Shown here: one piece after another, positions 1 through 10,100 of the stretch | Numbering within the stretch: the first letter of the stretch is position 1 | How the letters are laid out: every line of letters begins with the position of its first letter | Origin: Bacteroidia bacterium | GTDB lineage: Bacteria > Bacteroidota > Bacteroidia > Cytophagales > Cyclobacteriaceae | Assembly (NCBI GenBank): GCA_016650355.1 | Contig: JAENVX010000213.1 | Coordinates: forward strand, 1 to 35,998 | Direction of reading: 5' to 3' | DNA: 35,998 nucleotides | Notes under the pieces: model-generated | The model's database searches: none | The model's input: the letters and a program-made list of their open reading frames with translations, nothing else | What the model was told of the DNA's origin: nothing | Made by a program: the position numbers and the translations under genes

Positions 1-1
1 A

Positions 2-286
2 CTGACACTCTTCAAATCAAATAATATTTTTATGGAGAAAGCAAAAGGTGCGTATGCTAATCCAATCATATTCGGAAGTACGCCCTTGTTGAGTGGCTAT
101 ATCAGAAAATCTAATTATGAGAAGTTGAGAAATACTTCTGCATTAGGGATATCGGTTGTCGGTAAAGGAAGAGTGATTGGTTTTACAGATGGCGTTACCT
201 TTCGGGCATTTTGGTATGGCACCAACAAACTATTGATGAATGCCATTTTTTACGGGCCATTTATTAGTAGTGAAGCTGGTAGATGA
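2..286 (+). CDS. M14-family zinc carboxypeptidase, C-terminal fragment (5' end outside window)
   Basis: Frame is open from base 2 with no upstream stop. Tail GKGRVIGFTDGVTFRAFWYGTNKLLMNAIFYGPFI resembles the C-terminus of Bacteroidota M14 peptidases. Confidence 0.7.
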   Translation: MTLFKSNNIFMEKAKGAYANPIIFGSTPLLSGYIRKSNYEKLRNTSALGISVVGKGRVIGFTDGVTFRAFWYGTNKLLMNAIFYGPFISSEAGR

Positions 287-379
287 TTCAGAAGGGAACT
301 TAATTGTTGATTCCTTATGATGATCATGGGTGCTATCTGTGGCAAAAATGCCTAGATTTGTAAAACCTTCTATACCAGC

Positions 380-883
380 GTGATCCGAAAATTTTTTCCT
401 CTGGACAAGAATTACCTCCTTGAAGAGGCGCAATTTGCTCTTCAGGCGGAACTCCTGACTCAATTGATCAACACAGTGAAAACGCAATATGAGCTGCGGC
501 ACAACCCGCTGGGGATTATTGATTCATTCAGTGAACGTATTCAAAAATTCACACCCAATGAGGTAACTTCCCTTAATCACTTTTACCAAATCCTGGCGGG
601 CGTGTATCGTTATAAATTTGGAAACAGCCAATTGGAATTTGTTTGGGACGGACGAGAACATTTTGAAAAGTATAAAATCGATTGGACTCAAACGTTTATC
701 ACATGGACCAATGAATTTTGCAAACAAGAATTATTTATTAATGCTGTATTAGACCTGACTGTTTTTCTTCCGGGCAACGAACAAGCACACCTAGCAGAAA
801 ACAGAATGAACCATTTTATCCTTCGCCAATTTGAATTGAAAATCCACAAAAGCAAGGGGATTGTAGCAATGAGAGTTGCCTGA
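380..883 (+). CDS. hypothetical protein (167 aa, GTG start)
   Basis: Open frame after an in-frame TAG at 353; GTG start at 380; no recognisable motif. Confidence 0.55.
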   Translation: MIRKFFPLDKNYLLEEAQFALQAELLTQLINTVKTQYELRHNPLGIIDSFSERIQKFTPNEVTSLNHFYQILAGVYRYKFGNSQLEFVWDGREHFEKYKIDWTQTFITWTNEFCKQELFINAVLDLTVFLPGNEQAHLAENRMNHFILRQFELKIHKSKGIVAMRVA

Positions 884-1049
884 ATCAGCACATGGGCATT
901 AGGTCATCGTCCACTGCAATCTATTTAATCAATCCTGGTAAGTCTCAACTTAAGACTCGATACCTGGGGGCCAATTCCTTATACCCAATTCGTTTGCTTT
1001 GTGTGTCGAAATCACTAATTTGATCGTGCTTAATCTAAACCTACACGCT

Positions 1050-2651
1050 ATGAATGCCCGTCAACTATTTGTTTGGTTTGCTATTCTCTCAACGGCTTTG
1101 CTATTATGGTGGGCTTATTACTGGATTGAAGCTCTTTTTGGGTTTATCATTATTGGCCCATTGATCTATATGGGTGTTGTGGATATGATCCAGACACGCC
1201 AGTCACTAAAGCGGAATTTTCCGTTGGCAGGCAGACTTCGTTATGTGTTTGAAGATTTGCGGCCTAAGATTCAACAATACTTTGTGGAGTCGGATACAGA
1301 CGGTACTCCTATAAACAGAAATGAGCGTTCTGTAATATATCAACGTTCTAAAAAGCAGATAGACACGATTCCGTTTGGCACTCAATTAAATGTTTATGCC
1401 GAAGGATACGAGTGGATGACGCATTCCATTGCACCCATTGATTTCCATAAAATTGATCACAATCCACGAATAAAATTTGGTGGCAAAGAGTGTAAGCAGC
1501 CCTATGACATGAGCGTTTTTAATGTGTCGGCCATGAGTTTTGGCTCACTCAGTAAAAATGCAATAGAGGCTTTGAACGCTGGCGCAAAGATTGGGGGCTT
1601 CGCACACAACACGGGCGAAGGGGGTTTAAGTCCTTATCACCTAAAACCTGGTGGTGACATTATCTGGCAGATAGGCACGGGTTATTTTGGCGCTCGCACT
1701 GCAGATGGTGTTTTTTCGGATGATGCCTTTCAAAAGAATGCGGTTCAGCCGAGTGTTAAAATGGTGGAGATAAAACTATCACAAGGTGCTAAGCCGGGCC
1801 ATGGTGGAATTTTGCCGGCTGCTAAAAACACGCCTGAAATTGCTGCTATCCGCTTGGTAACACCGGGCACTACAGTATTCTCACCTCCATTTCACAGCGC
1901 CTTTAGCACCCCGATTGAATTAATTCAATTTGTAAAACGCTTGCGCACATTGTCTGATGGTAAGCCGATTGGCTTTAAACTTTGTATAGGGCGAAAGAGC
2001 GAGTTTCTGTCTATATGTAAAGCGATGGTGCAGCTTAACACCTATCCGGATTTTATTACCATTGACGGAGGCGAAGGAGGAACCGGTGCAGCGCCTCCTG
2101 AATTTACAAACTCAGTTGGCATGCCGCTTTTGGATGCGATTGCATTTGTGGATGATTCTTTGCGCGGCTTTGGCATTCGCAATGAAATAAAGTTGATAGC
2201 TTCTGGAAAAATTCTGACCGGTTTTAATATAATAAGAGCGATGGCTTTGGGTGCCGATACCTGCAGTAGTGCTCGCGCTATGATGATGGCACTGGGATGC
2301 ATACAAGCACTGGAATGCAATAAAAATACTTGCCCTACCGGAGTGGCAACACAAAATCCATATTTTATGAAAGGCCTGGTGGTAGAAGATAAAAAACAAC
2401 GAGTAGCGAACTATCATAAAAACACAGTAGATAGTTTTGTTGAACTTCTGGCGGCTTCAGGCATTGGCCACCCGGATAAGATCAATCGCACCCATGTTTA
2501 TCGCAGAGTATTTATGAACTTAGTAAGAACCTACGAGGAAATTTATCCAACCATTCCGGAAGGATGCTTGCTTGAGGGCGGAGATGTCCCCTTTGATTTT
2601 GAAAATTATCTGGGTCGCGCTTCCGCTGAAACCTTTGAAGTTCTTACGTAG
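1050..2651 (+). CDS. FMN-binding glutamate synthase-like (GltB domain) protein, N-terminal membrane anchor
   Basis: Hydrophobic N-terminus (LFVWFAILSTALLLWWAYYWIEALFGFIIIGPLIYMG), GltB-like core (FNVSAMSFGSLSKNAIEALNAGAKIGGFAHNTGEGGLSPYH, DGGEGGTGAAPPEF) and Cx5Cx4C (CIQALECNKNTCPTGVATQ). ATG at 1050 preferred to the upstream TTG at 999. Confidence 0.88.
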   Translation: MNARQLFVWFAILSTALLLWWAYYWIEALFGFIIIGPLIYMGVVDMIQTRQSLKRNFPLAGRLRYVFEDLRPKIQQYFVESDTDGTPINRNERSVIYQRSKKQIDTIPFGTQLNVYAEGYEWMTHSIAPIDFHKIDHNPRIKFGGKECKQPYDMSVFNVSAMSFGSLSKNAIEALNAGAKIGGFAHNTGEGGLSPYHLKPGGDIIWQIGTGYFGARTADGVFSDDAFQKNAVQPSVKMVEIKLSQGAKPGHGGILPAAKNTPEIAAIRLVTPGTTVFSPPFHSAFSTPIELIQFVKRLRTLSDGKPIGFKLCIGRKSEFLSICKAMVQLNTYPDFITIDGGEGGTGAAPPEFTNSVGMPLLDAIAFVDDSLRGFGIRNEIKLIASGKILTGFNIIRAMALGADTCSSARAMMMALGCIQALECNKNTCPTGVATQNPYFMKGLVVEDKKQRVANYHKNTVDSFVELLAASGIGHPDKINRTHVYRRVFMNLVRTYEEIYPTIPEGCLLEGGDVPFDFENYLGRASAETFEVLT

Positions 2652-2685
2652 GATGTCCTTATCTGAAGGATAGATGAATAGAGAG

Positions 2686-2702
2686 TTCCTTTCTAAAAGG
2701 AA
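2686..2702. terminator. possible hairpin at the convergent GltB-like / lipA 3' ends
   Basis: TTCCTTT-CTA-AAAGGAA, 7-bp perfect stem overlapping the lipA stop. Confidence 0.35.
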
Positions 2703-3577
2703 ACATTCACATGCCTTTCCGCATGATAAGAAGAACGCACCAGCGGCCCGGATTCAACGTATTTTAACCCACGCTTAAGTCCTTCTTCCTTGTACATCGC
2801 AAACATATCAGGATGAATAAACTCTGCCACTTCCAGATGCATTTTAGTGGGCTGAAGATATTGACCTAATGTTAAAATCATTAAACCATTTTCGGCAAGG
2901 TCGTCCATCACTTTGAAAACTTCTTCTTTTGTTTCGCCCACACCCAGCATAATGCCCGACTTGGTGCGCTTGCCAGCTTCGCGAATGCGTTTGATTTGCT
3001 CAAGGCTTCTTTCATATTTGGCCTGTGGTCTCACAATCCTATAAAGACGACCTACGGTTTCGATGTTGTGCGAGACAACTTCTTGTCCGCCATCAATCAT
3101 TCTGTAAAGTGCCTCCCAATTTCCTTTTGTATCGGGTATTAATGTTTCAATTGTTGTTTCCGGACTTAACGCTTTTGTTTGAACCACGGTTTGATACCAA
3201 ACTTCAGCCCCACGATCTTTCAATTCATCTCTGTTCACGGAAGTGATCACAGCATGTTTCACACCCATCAACTTGATCGCTTCTGCCACACGTTTCGGTT
3301 CATCCAAATCATATTCTGTTGGCCGTCCGGTGGCAACGGCACAGAAGGTGCAACTGCGGGTACAAATATTTCCCAAGATCATAAAAGTTGCCGTGCCTGC
3401 CCCCCAGCATTCGCCCATGTTAGGGCAATTACCGCTTTCGCAAATCGTATGAAGTTTATGGTCGACAACCAGTCTTCTTACTTTTGCATACTCCGGCCCA
3501 ATAGGCAGTTTCACCCGAAGCCAATCGGGTTTCCTTTGCTTTGTTTCTTCTTTAGATATGACGGGTAGTTCTATCAT
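2693..3577 (-). CDS. lipA: lipoyl synthase
   Basis: Radical-SAM [15 protein letters not shown] and N-terminal [13 protein letters not shown] cysteine motifs; full-length 294 aa. Confidence 0.97.
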   Translation of the reverse strand: MIELPVISKEETKQRKPDWLRVKLPIGPEYAKVRRLVVDHKLHTICESGNCPNMGECWGAGTATFMILGNICTRSCTFCAVATGRPTEYDLDEPKRVAEAIKLMGVKHAVITSVNRDELKDRGAEVWYQTVVQTKALSPETTIETLIPDTKGNWEALYRMIDGGQEVVSHNIETVGRLYRIVRPQAKYERSLEQIKRIREAGKRTKSGIMLGVGETKEEVFKVMDDLAENGLMILTLGQYLQPTKMHLEVAEFIHPDMFAMYKEEGLKRGLKYVESGPLVRSSYHAERHVNVSF

Positions 3578-3578
3578 T

Positions 3579-3653
3579 ATTAGTCCATAGTCTTTAGTAA
3601 TTAGTCCTTAGTAAGGAGTAGTTGATAAAATTATGTTCTCAATACTAAAGACT
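3579..3653. repeat. short degenerate tandem plus inverted repeat upstream of lipA
   Basis: 21-bp units ATTAGTCCATAGTCTTTAGTA (3579-3599) and ATTAGTCCTTAGTAAGGAGTA (3600-3620), 16/21 identical; inverted copy TACTAAAGACT at 3643-3653 of AGTCTTTAGTA at 3589-3599. Confidence 0.6.
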
Positions 3654-3670
3654 CACTACTTACTACTGCT

Positions 3671-4045
3671 TTACTTGCCAATAAGTTCCTTGTATTGTTC
3701 TACTGTTAAAAGACCTGCAGCGGAACCTTTGATCTCAACCTTCACCATCCAGCCGTCTCCATAAGGATCAGAGTTAACTTTTTCCGGGCTGCCATCCAAC
3801 ATAGAATTTACTTCAAGTACTTTACCCGTGAGAGGCATGAATAAGTCAGAAACGGTTTTCACTGCCTCCACCGTTCCGAAGACCTGATGTTCTTCAATTT
3901 CCTTCCCAACCGTGTTGATATCTATATAGACAATGTCCCCAAGCTCGCTTTGCGCGAAATCAGTGATGCCAATGGTGGCTGTGGTGCCATCAATTTTGAT
4001 CCACTCATGATCTTTGGTGTAAAGTAGTTCGTTTGGGATGTTCAT
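3671..4045 (-). CDS. gcvH: glycine cleavage system H protein
   Basis: YTKDHEWIKIDGTTATIGITDFAQSELGDIVYIDINTVGKEIEEHQVFGTVEAVKTVSDLFMPLTGKVLEVN; lipoyl-lysine motif ESVKA-type (EAVKTVSD). Confidence 0.96.
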   Translation of the reverse strand: MNIPNELLYTKDHEWIKIDGTTATIGITDFAQSELGDIVYIDINTVGKEIEEHQVFGTVEAVKTVSDLFMPLTGKVLEVNSMLDGSPEKVNSDPYGDGWMVKVEIKGSAAGLLTVEQYKELIGK

Positions 4046-4176
4046 AGTTGTTGATTAATAAGTAGAGCTCAAAAATAAGGGTAAAATCTGAATTATGAAG
4101 GTTTCAAGTGCGGTGTTTAGTGGTACAAGTTGAGCAGACTTTTTGACACCTGAACAACTGAACCTGAGGCTTGGAA

Positions 4177-7100
4177 CTACTGAGCCAGGTTAAACTGAAT
4201 TTTTGTACCAAACCTTGTGGTAGATCTTTTGTAAGAATTGGTTACAAGAGGCTCGTTAACATTACGCTCGAAATACAATTGGACGTTAAGCTTCTGGTTG
4301 ACAACATAGCTAACATTAGGGCGCAGTTGAAAATTAATATTTCCATTTGTGACCGTATTCACGTCTTCAATCTTGCGTTGAATGGTGCGGTTATTCGTCA
4401 CACTCATGTTCATCCGGAAGGTAACATCATTTTTTAAGGTGATCACCCTTCCCTGGTCTTTGATGGGGAGTTTCAAATTATTTTTGGTGTAACCCACTTC
4501 AAACGACCAGTCTTTTCCGATCAGTTCTGTAACCGAAGCATTCGAAATATTCAGCGATAAGTCTCGCTTTGTTTTATAATCAAAACGCAAAGTGAGTTTA
4601 TTTTTTGTGCGAATGTTCACTCCAATGAGCGGAGCAAACTGTTCAGAGATCATTACCTGACTGATCACATAAACTGGAATCAATTGACCCTGGGAATTTG
4701 GTTTCGTTGCGAACACTCCATTATTGTAATCTTCCAGCGGCACGTTAATGCCTACATCAGTGTATTCAAGTGAGTTACTAAAATTGGTAACACCATACGA
4801 TGAACTGTAAGCATGATTAAGTGTAATGGATTGAAATTTATCTTTGAAGGCTTCTATTTTGTTTAGTCCAGTGTAGTCCACCCGCCAGTTTGGCAAGGGA
4901 ATGCTTGGGAATGGAGACAGATTTACTTTTTCGGCACTGGTACCAGAGTAAGCCGCAATAAAGGCTGGTATCATTACATCTTGCGATTGTGATTCGTACC
5001 CCGCACCAGATACCTCTGTAAATCGATTTTGAATGGCTGAGATATTTTCTTCGAAAGTTTGGAATACAGTTGAGCTGGTACTAGTGTTATTTTTAAATGC
5101 CGTGTTGATCGTTACCATGGATACTTTATAGCTGCCGGACTGGCTTGGGCTTAGCGATTGATATCCGTTGCTTGCCTCATCGTATCTGAAGATTTCCTGA
5201 TAGGCGCTATTCGTAGTTTTCTTAACGTCTAATTGTATTTTGAAATCCGCGGTTGGCTCAACGTTAGCTTTCAAACTTATATCTTTTGTTTCGAGTTGAC
5301 TGAAAGGAGTAGTTAGTTTAGCACTTGTGCTCAACCAATTATTGTCAGCAGCCTTGTATCGAATATTCGGATCTTGTCCCCCCAAAATAAAATTCCAACC
5401 GGGCGCTGTCCAGGTTTCATCATTTCCAAACAAATTTGGCGTTGGCGTAAAGCCGGGCAATATTGTGCCACGACTTAAGTTATAGTTTCCTGTTATATTT
5501 CTTAGCGACATGATCAAGCGCATGATACCCTTTAGTGCAAAAAGGTCGGGAGGGGTTTTTACCGTGTCTGGTTTTGCTTTTGTTTGTTTTGCTTTTTCCA
5601 GTGGAGTCTGTTTTCGTTTAGGTGTATTTATGTCTTTTAAAAACTTGACTTTATTATAAAGCTTTACAAAGTCAAGCCTGCCGGTGAGGGCTTGCTCTTG
5701 TGTGTTTTGAATAATATTACCTAGTTTAAGGCTATCCGTTTTTTCCAGAGGTCCTGCTCTCCAGGAGTATCCCACGTTGTAGCGATAATCTGTGCCAATC
5801 CAATTTGTAAGAGGAAGTTTATCGAGCGGCACAGTATAGTTGGCTGAAATGGTTTGTTCAAAATTTTTGGCTCTACCAAAGCCTTTTAAATTATCAACGA
5901 CCACCTTAATTGAATCTTCGTTGTCCAGGTCGCCATTAGGCTCATCGATAATGGCATTCATCCTGGCGTTGTAGTCAACAGACAATGATTTTGCAAGGCT
6001 CCACTTGGCGCTGTAGTATCGGTTGAACACAAAGAACTTCTGATAATTGGGTTGAGCCCCTGCTAAATCTTTCACATTATTGCGATACACGAGTTTACTA
6101 AATGAGCGATCCAATTCTCCACGAACGGAAATATTGGTGGGCATTGGATTAAAATTGAAATCTTTGATGAGTTGCAAAAAGGGTGATGATAAAAACTTAA
6201 AATCCTTAAAGGGTTCAAAGCCTTTAAACTTAGGACTGTATTGCCATGCGACTGCACCTTTGATACTACGCCTGGTATTTTCAATCAGGTTGAAGTTGGT
6301 TTGCGTGGCTTCACTATAGGCATAGGTGAAGGCAAAGTTTTCTATATCATAAATATGGCTGACGGCATCTTTTTTCACCTTCACTTTTCTAACGTTGGTA
6401 AAGTTTAGGCTCCGTCTCTCGGCTTTATCCTGAATCAATTGCCTATAGGTCTCCCTTTCCTGATCGGTATTAAAAGATTTGAAGGCGGCCTCAAGCCGCA
6501 AGTCCGGGTTGGCCGGATCAAAATTGGGATTCATCGTGGTGGTTTCATAACTCGCGAACATCGGAATCTTTAATCCCAGGCTCTGTGGCAAAAGTTTATC
6601 AACATTGAGGTTTGATGAGACATCATAGATTGTTGTTTCCCCACGTGCCCTCTCAGAGATTTTGGATTGAACACCACCATAGCCAAAGGTGATGTGCTTA
6701 AAGGATCCTGTTACCGTGCCAAGGTCAGCAAGTTTGGCGTTGAGCACTGCGTTTACTGCCCAGCCTGCTGTGCGGTCAAATTCTGTCAGACGCAATTCGT
6801 TGGCCCACAAACAAACATTTATTGACTTAGCATCATCACTCCGCGGATTGCGCACACCAATCATCATCAACTTCACCTGGCTTAGATCCGGTCTTCCAAA
6901 AATGCGTATCCCCTGGTTGCCAATAAAACGCGGACCTTCTCTTGGAAATAGTTCGCCTAGTGAATAATTCTCACGGTCGCGCTGTGCTTTCAGCGCGTAC
7001 AATTCATTTAAATCCATGTCGATGTAGTTTTCCACTGGCCAGATATCGTCAACATTGCGGCTTACTCCAAACTTTGTAATTTTTAGTGGTATTTCAATTT

Positions 7101-10100
7101 CATAATAGTTTTCATCAAAATCAGTTCCTAAGCGTATGAAACCAACCAATTGATTATCTGTCAGGTTATCATTGTCTTTTTGGGTTCCGCCATGTGCATG
7201 CAAAAACATTTTGATGCGACCATAATTAAAAAAGTCCATCGACACGTTTTTGAAAATGGACCGTGCATCACCATCGGGTAAATCAGTTACACACAATTGA
7301 ATAGCTTGTTCATTCAACCTTCGTTGTTGATATGAGGTATTGTCGCGGTCGCGAGCAAGCGGTTCCACATAAGCGGGCTTATCGGCACTACCCTGACCAT
7401 TTTCTTCAACGTTGACAGTTGACACAGAAAAATTGTCCAAGTTAGGTTCCAACACTTCACCGAATTTTGATTCTTCAAGATTGCCTGTGTATCGTCTCCA
7501 GCGGTTGCCCACAAACCTGAAATTGGCAAGTCTCATAACAACGGGTTGTGAGAAACCGGTTAGGTACATGCGAGCATATCGGATGGACTTAAAGCCAGTT
7601 ATATCACCTACCTTTTCATCAAACTGTCGAACAGGTATTCTGAATAAATACCAACTGACATTATCTCCATTGATGTTATTGGTGATCTTGTCTACGATAT
7701 ATTTTTTACCTACCTGTAGTGTAGCTGGCTTTAGATCAATATTGTATGCGTAATATTCTTCCAGGTCACTTAGTGTATTATCTGCGTTTAGATCCTCATT
7801 CTCAGGAATCGTGGTTCCCTGCGCGGGTTCGCTTGAGGTTAAAATAGGCGAGTTGTGCTCATGGCCATTGTAGTTTTGGTACCGCTGCAAAATTTTGGCA
7901 TCCAGGCCATCGTAAGTCGGGTTAAACGGGCTTAGAAAATCATCAGCCGATGGATCCAGTTTTACGATTGCAGATGCAGCCGGGGTTAATGTATTTAGAA
8001 AATCTTTGAAATAGTCATTTTCTTTGGTTGTGCTTAATCCATCCAGTCCAACATCCTGGTTGGCACGTGAACTGGATTCATTATCAAATGCGTTGTTCAA
8101 ATATTGTTGTGTTGTTACATAGCCCCAAGGGTTTGCTGTTGCTCCGCTGCCATTAAGATTCCCATCAGTTGGCAATCCATTTTCAAAAGCATGCTTGCCG
8201 TCACGCATTAAATCTTCGGATAAACTGCCGAGGTGAAAAACAACATTACCTCCTGTTGTGTTTGATCGCGGCTCGCCTCGTCCATCATCAATCTGTCCGT
8301 TTTTTGAATTGATGAACGGATCCATCAACCAAAACTCTACATATTCAATGTTGGATTTATCCCAATCTACTTCGTTGCGGATTGCCGTAGTGATTCCACC
8401 CCAATTTGAAGTTGGATTTTTCAAGGTGCCGTCAAAATTAAGATCGGGGTTGTAATTATAAGGCCCTCTTTCCTGGGGATAATAGGCTACATCAAAGATC
8501 TGCTCATAAAAATTTCCGATGTATAAATCGCGGTAAGGAAAAATCTCTTGAGGAGGGACCGCCCGAACATAATGGTTTTCAAGATCTTGATCCTTGATGT
8601 TGGGGGGCTTAAAATTATTGCCAGCACCGGTACGGTAAAATTGAGGGTCAACCTGATACCAGGCGAGTTTTGCCCTTTTGTAACCCGCAGCCACATCGTC
8701 AATAGCTCCATTCGCAAGATCAAACCGGTTGTCAGATGTTTTAGGAACGGTAGAAAGTTTCCAGCCTACAGGACTTAAAAGACTATAAGGTGTTGCAGAG
8801 TTTTCAAAGTCATCAATGAAAGAGGTACCTTCTCCTTTTACGATGTTCGAAGTGCCAGGAAGCAATTGTGCCCATTCCGCATTTAAATTGATGGTAGAAG
8901 TTTCTTTTGTTTGCAGGAACGGAAGTGCATCAACCATTTTTGTGAGAATGCGGGAATCCTTTCTCAAATTCATGTCAAAGCCATACTGTAAATTTCTAGC
9001 TGGCTCATTACCAATGGAATTGCGTGTTACAATTGCTCGCTCATTATAATAAAGAAGTGTTGAGCCTAAATTAATGTCTTCATTTAGTTTATAATCAAAG
9101 CGTGTACCAATGAGGGACCTCGTTTGAAAGGCAAAGGGGTCTTGCTGTTCGTAGGTGATACTAATATTTTTTCCAGAGCTAAGAATTCCTTCATTAAGGA
9201 TAGTGACCTTTCCAAATGTGTAGTCTACAGTGTAGTCTGTACCTTCACGTAAGGGCGTGCCACCTGCAAATACTTTTACCGAACCTTGAGCAATATTAAA
9301 TCCTTGTATGATGATGTCCTTGCCAGACCCGGCTTTAAATGAGCCCACGAAATAGAATTTATTTTTAGTAGCAACAAGTTCAGCTTCCGCTTTGGTGGTG
9401 TGGTAAAGTGTATCGTAAACATATTTTTGAGTAAGATATGCGCGCGTGGTTTCGTTGGTTTCTTTTTTAAATAAATTTCGCAATGCCGTATTGAACGGTT
9501 CGAGATAAGGTAAAATGATGAGTCCTGTTTCAGTCTGTACCGTAATTTTTTCTACGAAATCAAAGTTGCCGTCTGGTTGCGGATCGTTGTATGGATTCAA
9601 GCGATCCAATCCCATCACCTCAATCAATTGCTTAGTTCGCGAAATGTCGCCTTCCTGTAATTGGGGGTTGTCAATTCCAGTCCGGTCATCACGGTAAATC
9701 ACACGAAGCTGAAAGTTATCACGGGTAAGTTGTGATACATTTAAGCTGTAAATATTTTTCATCATCAGGTTCCAGGTAGGCAATATCTTTCCGGTAGGAT
9801 CCTTAACACTGATTTTTCTGGGACGAAGCATTTTTAAATAGACTACATCTTTGTCGCCCTTGTTGGAATATTCTTCTGTTAGTTCACCTACCTTATACAC
9901 ACGACCGTTGTAGGTATATTCAAATGCCACAGCAAGCGCTTCATCATTTTGAAGCTTCCGTTGAAGTGTGATGTAACCAAGTTCATTGTGAAAGGTAAAC
10001 TCGGTGGAAGAAAGTTTTCGTGCACTGGTGATTTTTTCAAAGTCGGTGCCGTTAACAAAGGGCTTGCCAGGAAAAAGATTTTCGAGTGCTTGATTAATAG

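Noticed and set aside
999-1049. Upstream TTG extension of the GltB-like CDS
   Set aside because: ATG at 1050 gives a standard N-terminal membrane anchor; the extra 17 residues look non-conserved.
3179-3568. 129-aa plus-strand ORF opposite lipA
   Set aside because: Fully antisense to conserved lipA with no motif of its own.
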